Of a DNA stretch of 61,267 bases, positions 60,246 through 61,267 are shown piece by piece (the stretch's first letter is position 1; the number at the start of each line of letters is the position of its first letter). Source of the stretch: Betaproteobacteria bacterium (GTDB lineage: Bacteria > Pseudomonadota > Gammaproteobacteria > Burkholderiales > Rhodocyclaceae); contig JAPTVL010000372.1 in NCBI GenBank assembly GCA_028065725.1, forward strand, positions 1-61,267. Reading direction: 5' to 3'. The translations under genes and the position numbers were made by a program. Below the pieces are notes generated by a model that was not told the origin of the DNA, did not search any database, and saw only the letters and a program-made list of their open reading frames with translations.

Positions 60246-60405
60246 GGTGTGGTACCGAGCCTCCAGGGAACACGGTGACAGGCTGATGCCTCATTCCGTG
60301 GCGGGCCCGCCGCTGTAATCGGGGACGAAGGCTGCACGATGCCACTGAGGTAATGCTCGGGAAGGCGCAGTCCAAGGATGATCCGGGAGCCAGAAGACCG
60401 ACCGA
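60246..60405 (+). promoter_or_regulatory. cobalamin riboswitch upstream of cobT
   Basis: In order: GTGTGGTACCGAGCC, GGGAACACGGTGACAGGC, CCCGCCGCTGTAATCGGGGAC, GATGCCACTGAGG, CGGGAAGGCG and the B12-box equivalent GGGAGCCAGAAGACCGACCG (60386-60405). It controls cobT and presumably downstream genes. With the promoter it accounts for the 310 bp between cobU and cobT. Confidence 0.92.
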
Positions 60406-60493
60406 TGATTTTCGTCAAGCCCGTGGCACGGGCTTTGCGCCGCGTTTGGACGCGCGATGCAAGGCCGCGCCGCTTGTGAAAAGGATGAATCGG

Positions 60494-61267
60494 ATGCATT
60501 CCGTTGCCGCAGTTCCCCTTAGCTTCCCCCGCTTCGAGATTGTCCCGCTGGATCGCGCCCCGAGCGCCGATCTGCAGCACAAGATCGACCAGAAGACCAA
60601 ACCCCTCGGCGCGCTCGGCCGCCTGGAAACCCTGGCCCTGCAACTCGGCCTGATCCAGCGCAGCCTGTCGCCGAAGCTGGTCAATCCCTACGTGCTGGTC
60701 TGCGCCGGCGATCACGGCGCTGCCAAGGCCGGCGTCTCGGCCTTCCCGCAGGAAGTCACTTGGCAGATGGTGGAGAACTTCCTCGCCGGCGGCGCCGCGA
60801 TCAACGTCTTCGCGCGCCAGTCGGGCATGACGCTGGTGGTGGCCGATGCCGGCGTGGCGCACGACTTCGGTCCGCGCGACGGCCTGGTCGACGCCAAAGT
60901 CGGCGCCGGCGGCACGGCGAATTATCTCGAAGGTGCGGCCATGAGCGAGGTCGAATGCGCCACGGCGATGCAGCACGGCGCGCGGCTGGTGCGCGAATTC
61001 ACCGCCGCCGGCTGCAATGTGCTGGCCTTCGGCGAAATGGGCATCGGCAACACCGCCGCCGCCTCGCTGATCACGCATTGCATCACCGGCCTGGCGCTGG
61101 CCGATTGCGTCGGTCGCGGCACCGGGCTCGACGACACCGGGCTGGAGCGCAAGCGCACCCTGCTGGCGCAGGCGCTGGCCATCTGGCCGGAACGGCCCGC
61201 CGCCGGCAAAGCTTCTGCCGACGATGCGCTGCGTGTCCTGACTCGCTTCGGTGGCTATGAAATCGCC
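60494..61267 (+). CDS. cobT: CobT, DMB phosphoribosyltransferase, 3' end outside the window
   Basis: 258 residues visible; frame open to the window end. Start ATG 60494 with AAAAGGA eight bases upstream; ATG 60485 lies on the ribosome site. Family marks: [67 protein letters not shown]. It activates DMB made by BluB to alpha-ribazole phosphate. It holds a reverse-read copy of the dispersed motif (KVGAGGTA). Confidence 0.95.
   Translation, partial: MHSVAAVPLSFPRFEIVPLDRAPSADLQHKIDQKTKPLGALGRLETLALQLGLIQRSLSPKLVNPYVLVCAGDHGAAKAGVSAFPQEVTWQMVENFLAGGAAINVFARQSGMTLVVADAGVAHDFGPRDGLVDAKVGAGGTANYLEGAAMSEVECATAMQHGARLVREFTAAGCNVLAFGEMGIGNTAAASLITHCITGLALADCVGRGTGLDDTGLERKRTLLAQALAIWPERPAAGKASADDALRVLTRFGGYEIA
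60896..60918 (-). repeat. dispersed 23-bp motif, copy 11 (inside cobT)
   Basis: GCCGT-GCC-GCCGGCGCCGACTTT on the minus strand; one core difference. The gene reads KVGAGGTA. Part of this could be ordinary CobT sequence. Confidence 0.55.

Overview
This window is a high-GC chromosomal segment of a denitrifying betaproteobacterium, most likely of the order Rhodocyclales (Dechloromonas/Azonexus/Accumulibacter-like). The evidence is a cd1-type nitrite reductase cluster with a fused nirDL, a Sec-exported clade II N2O reductase cluster lacking nosR, a RegB/RegA pair, and a compact B12-salvage cluster. The species call is inference from gene content.

Layout. 1-5.3 kb: end of a SCO gene, a YdbL-like gene, a HicA-like pair, nirN and nirJ (heme d1 synthesis), and a divergent ankyrin/DUF411 pair. 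5.3-13.2 kb: nhaR-like regulator and, divergently, a chain of coupled stress and membrane genes (HPF, TerB/DUF697, TerC, UspA, Bax inhibitor-1, DUF2062, YqaA, ccmE, Tim44-like). 13.4-32.0 kb: one 18.5-kb minus-strand run from nosZ through two cytochromes c, nosB, nosD, nosG, nosH, nosF, nosL and nosY, into a thioredoxin-like gene, two UbiA-family prenyltransferases flanking a UbiE/MenG methyltransferase, an outer-membrane channel, a BASS transporter, a second nosD, a SCO protein and a flavocytochrome-c-type flavoprotein. 32.2-35.3 kb: small membrane protein, regA, regB, di-heme cytochrome. 35.3-42.3 kb: nirS, nirT-like, cytochrome, cupredoxin, nirC, nirF, nirDL, nirG, nirH. 42.5-61.3 kb: cobalamin uptake and late synthesis (btuB, btuC, btuD, btuF-like genes, cobO, cbiA, bluB, cobD/cobC, cbiB, cobQ, cobU, cobT) with three cobalamin riboswitches. 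It is interrupted by dksA, a frameshifted HTH gene, fadD and a scrap region of truncated genes with a HicAB module.

How it works together. NirS reduces nitrite to NO. NirF, NirDL, NirG, NirH, NirJ and NirN build its heme d1. NosZ reduces N2O, with NosL, NosDFY and perhaps SCO/TlpA supplying its copper-sulfur centres, and NosG/NosH and cytochromes c supplying electrons. FNR/DNR-type boxes with 4-bp spacers lie before nosZ, nirS and nirJ, and a weaker one lies between regB and a cytochrome gene, so the dispersed pieces look like one low-oxygen/NO regulon. Menaquinone-type prenylation and methylation genes inside the nos run suggest that quinone supply is co-expressed with N2O respiration.

The most unusual signal is a dispersed 23-bp motif (GCCGT, three variable bases, GCCAGCGCCGACTTT). 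It has about eleven copies, in intergenic DNA and also inside genes at linkers, signal peptides and C-terminal tails.
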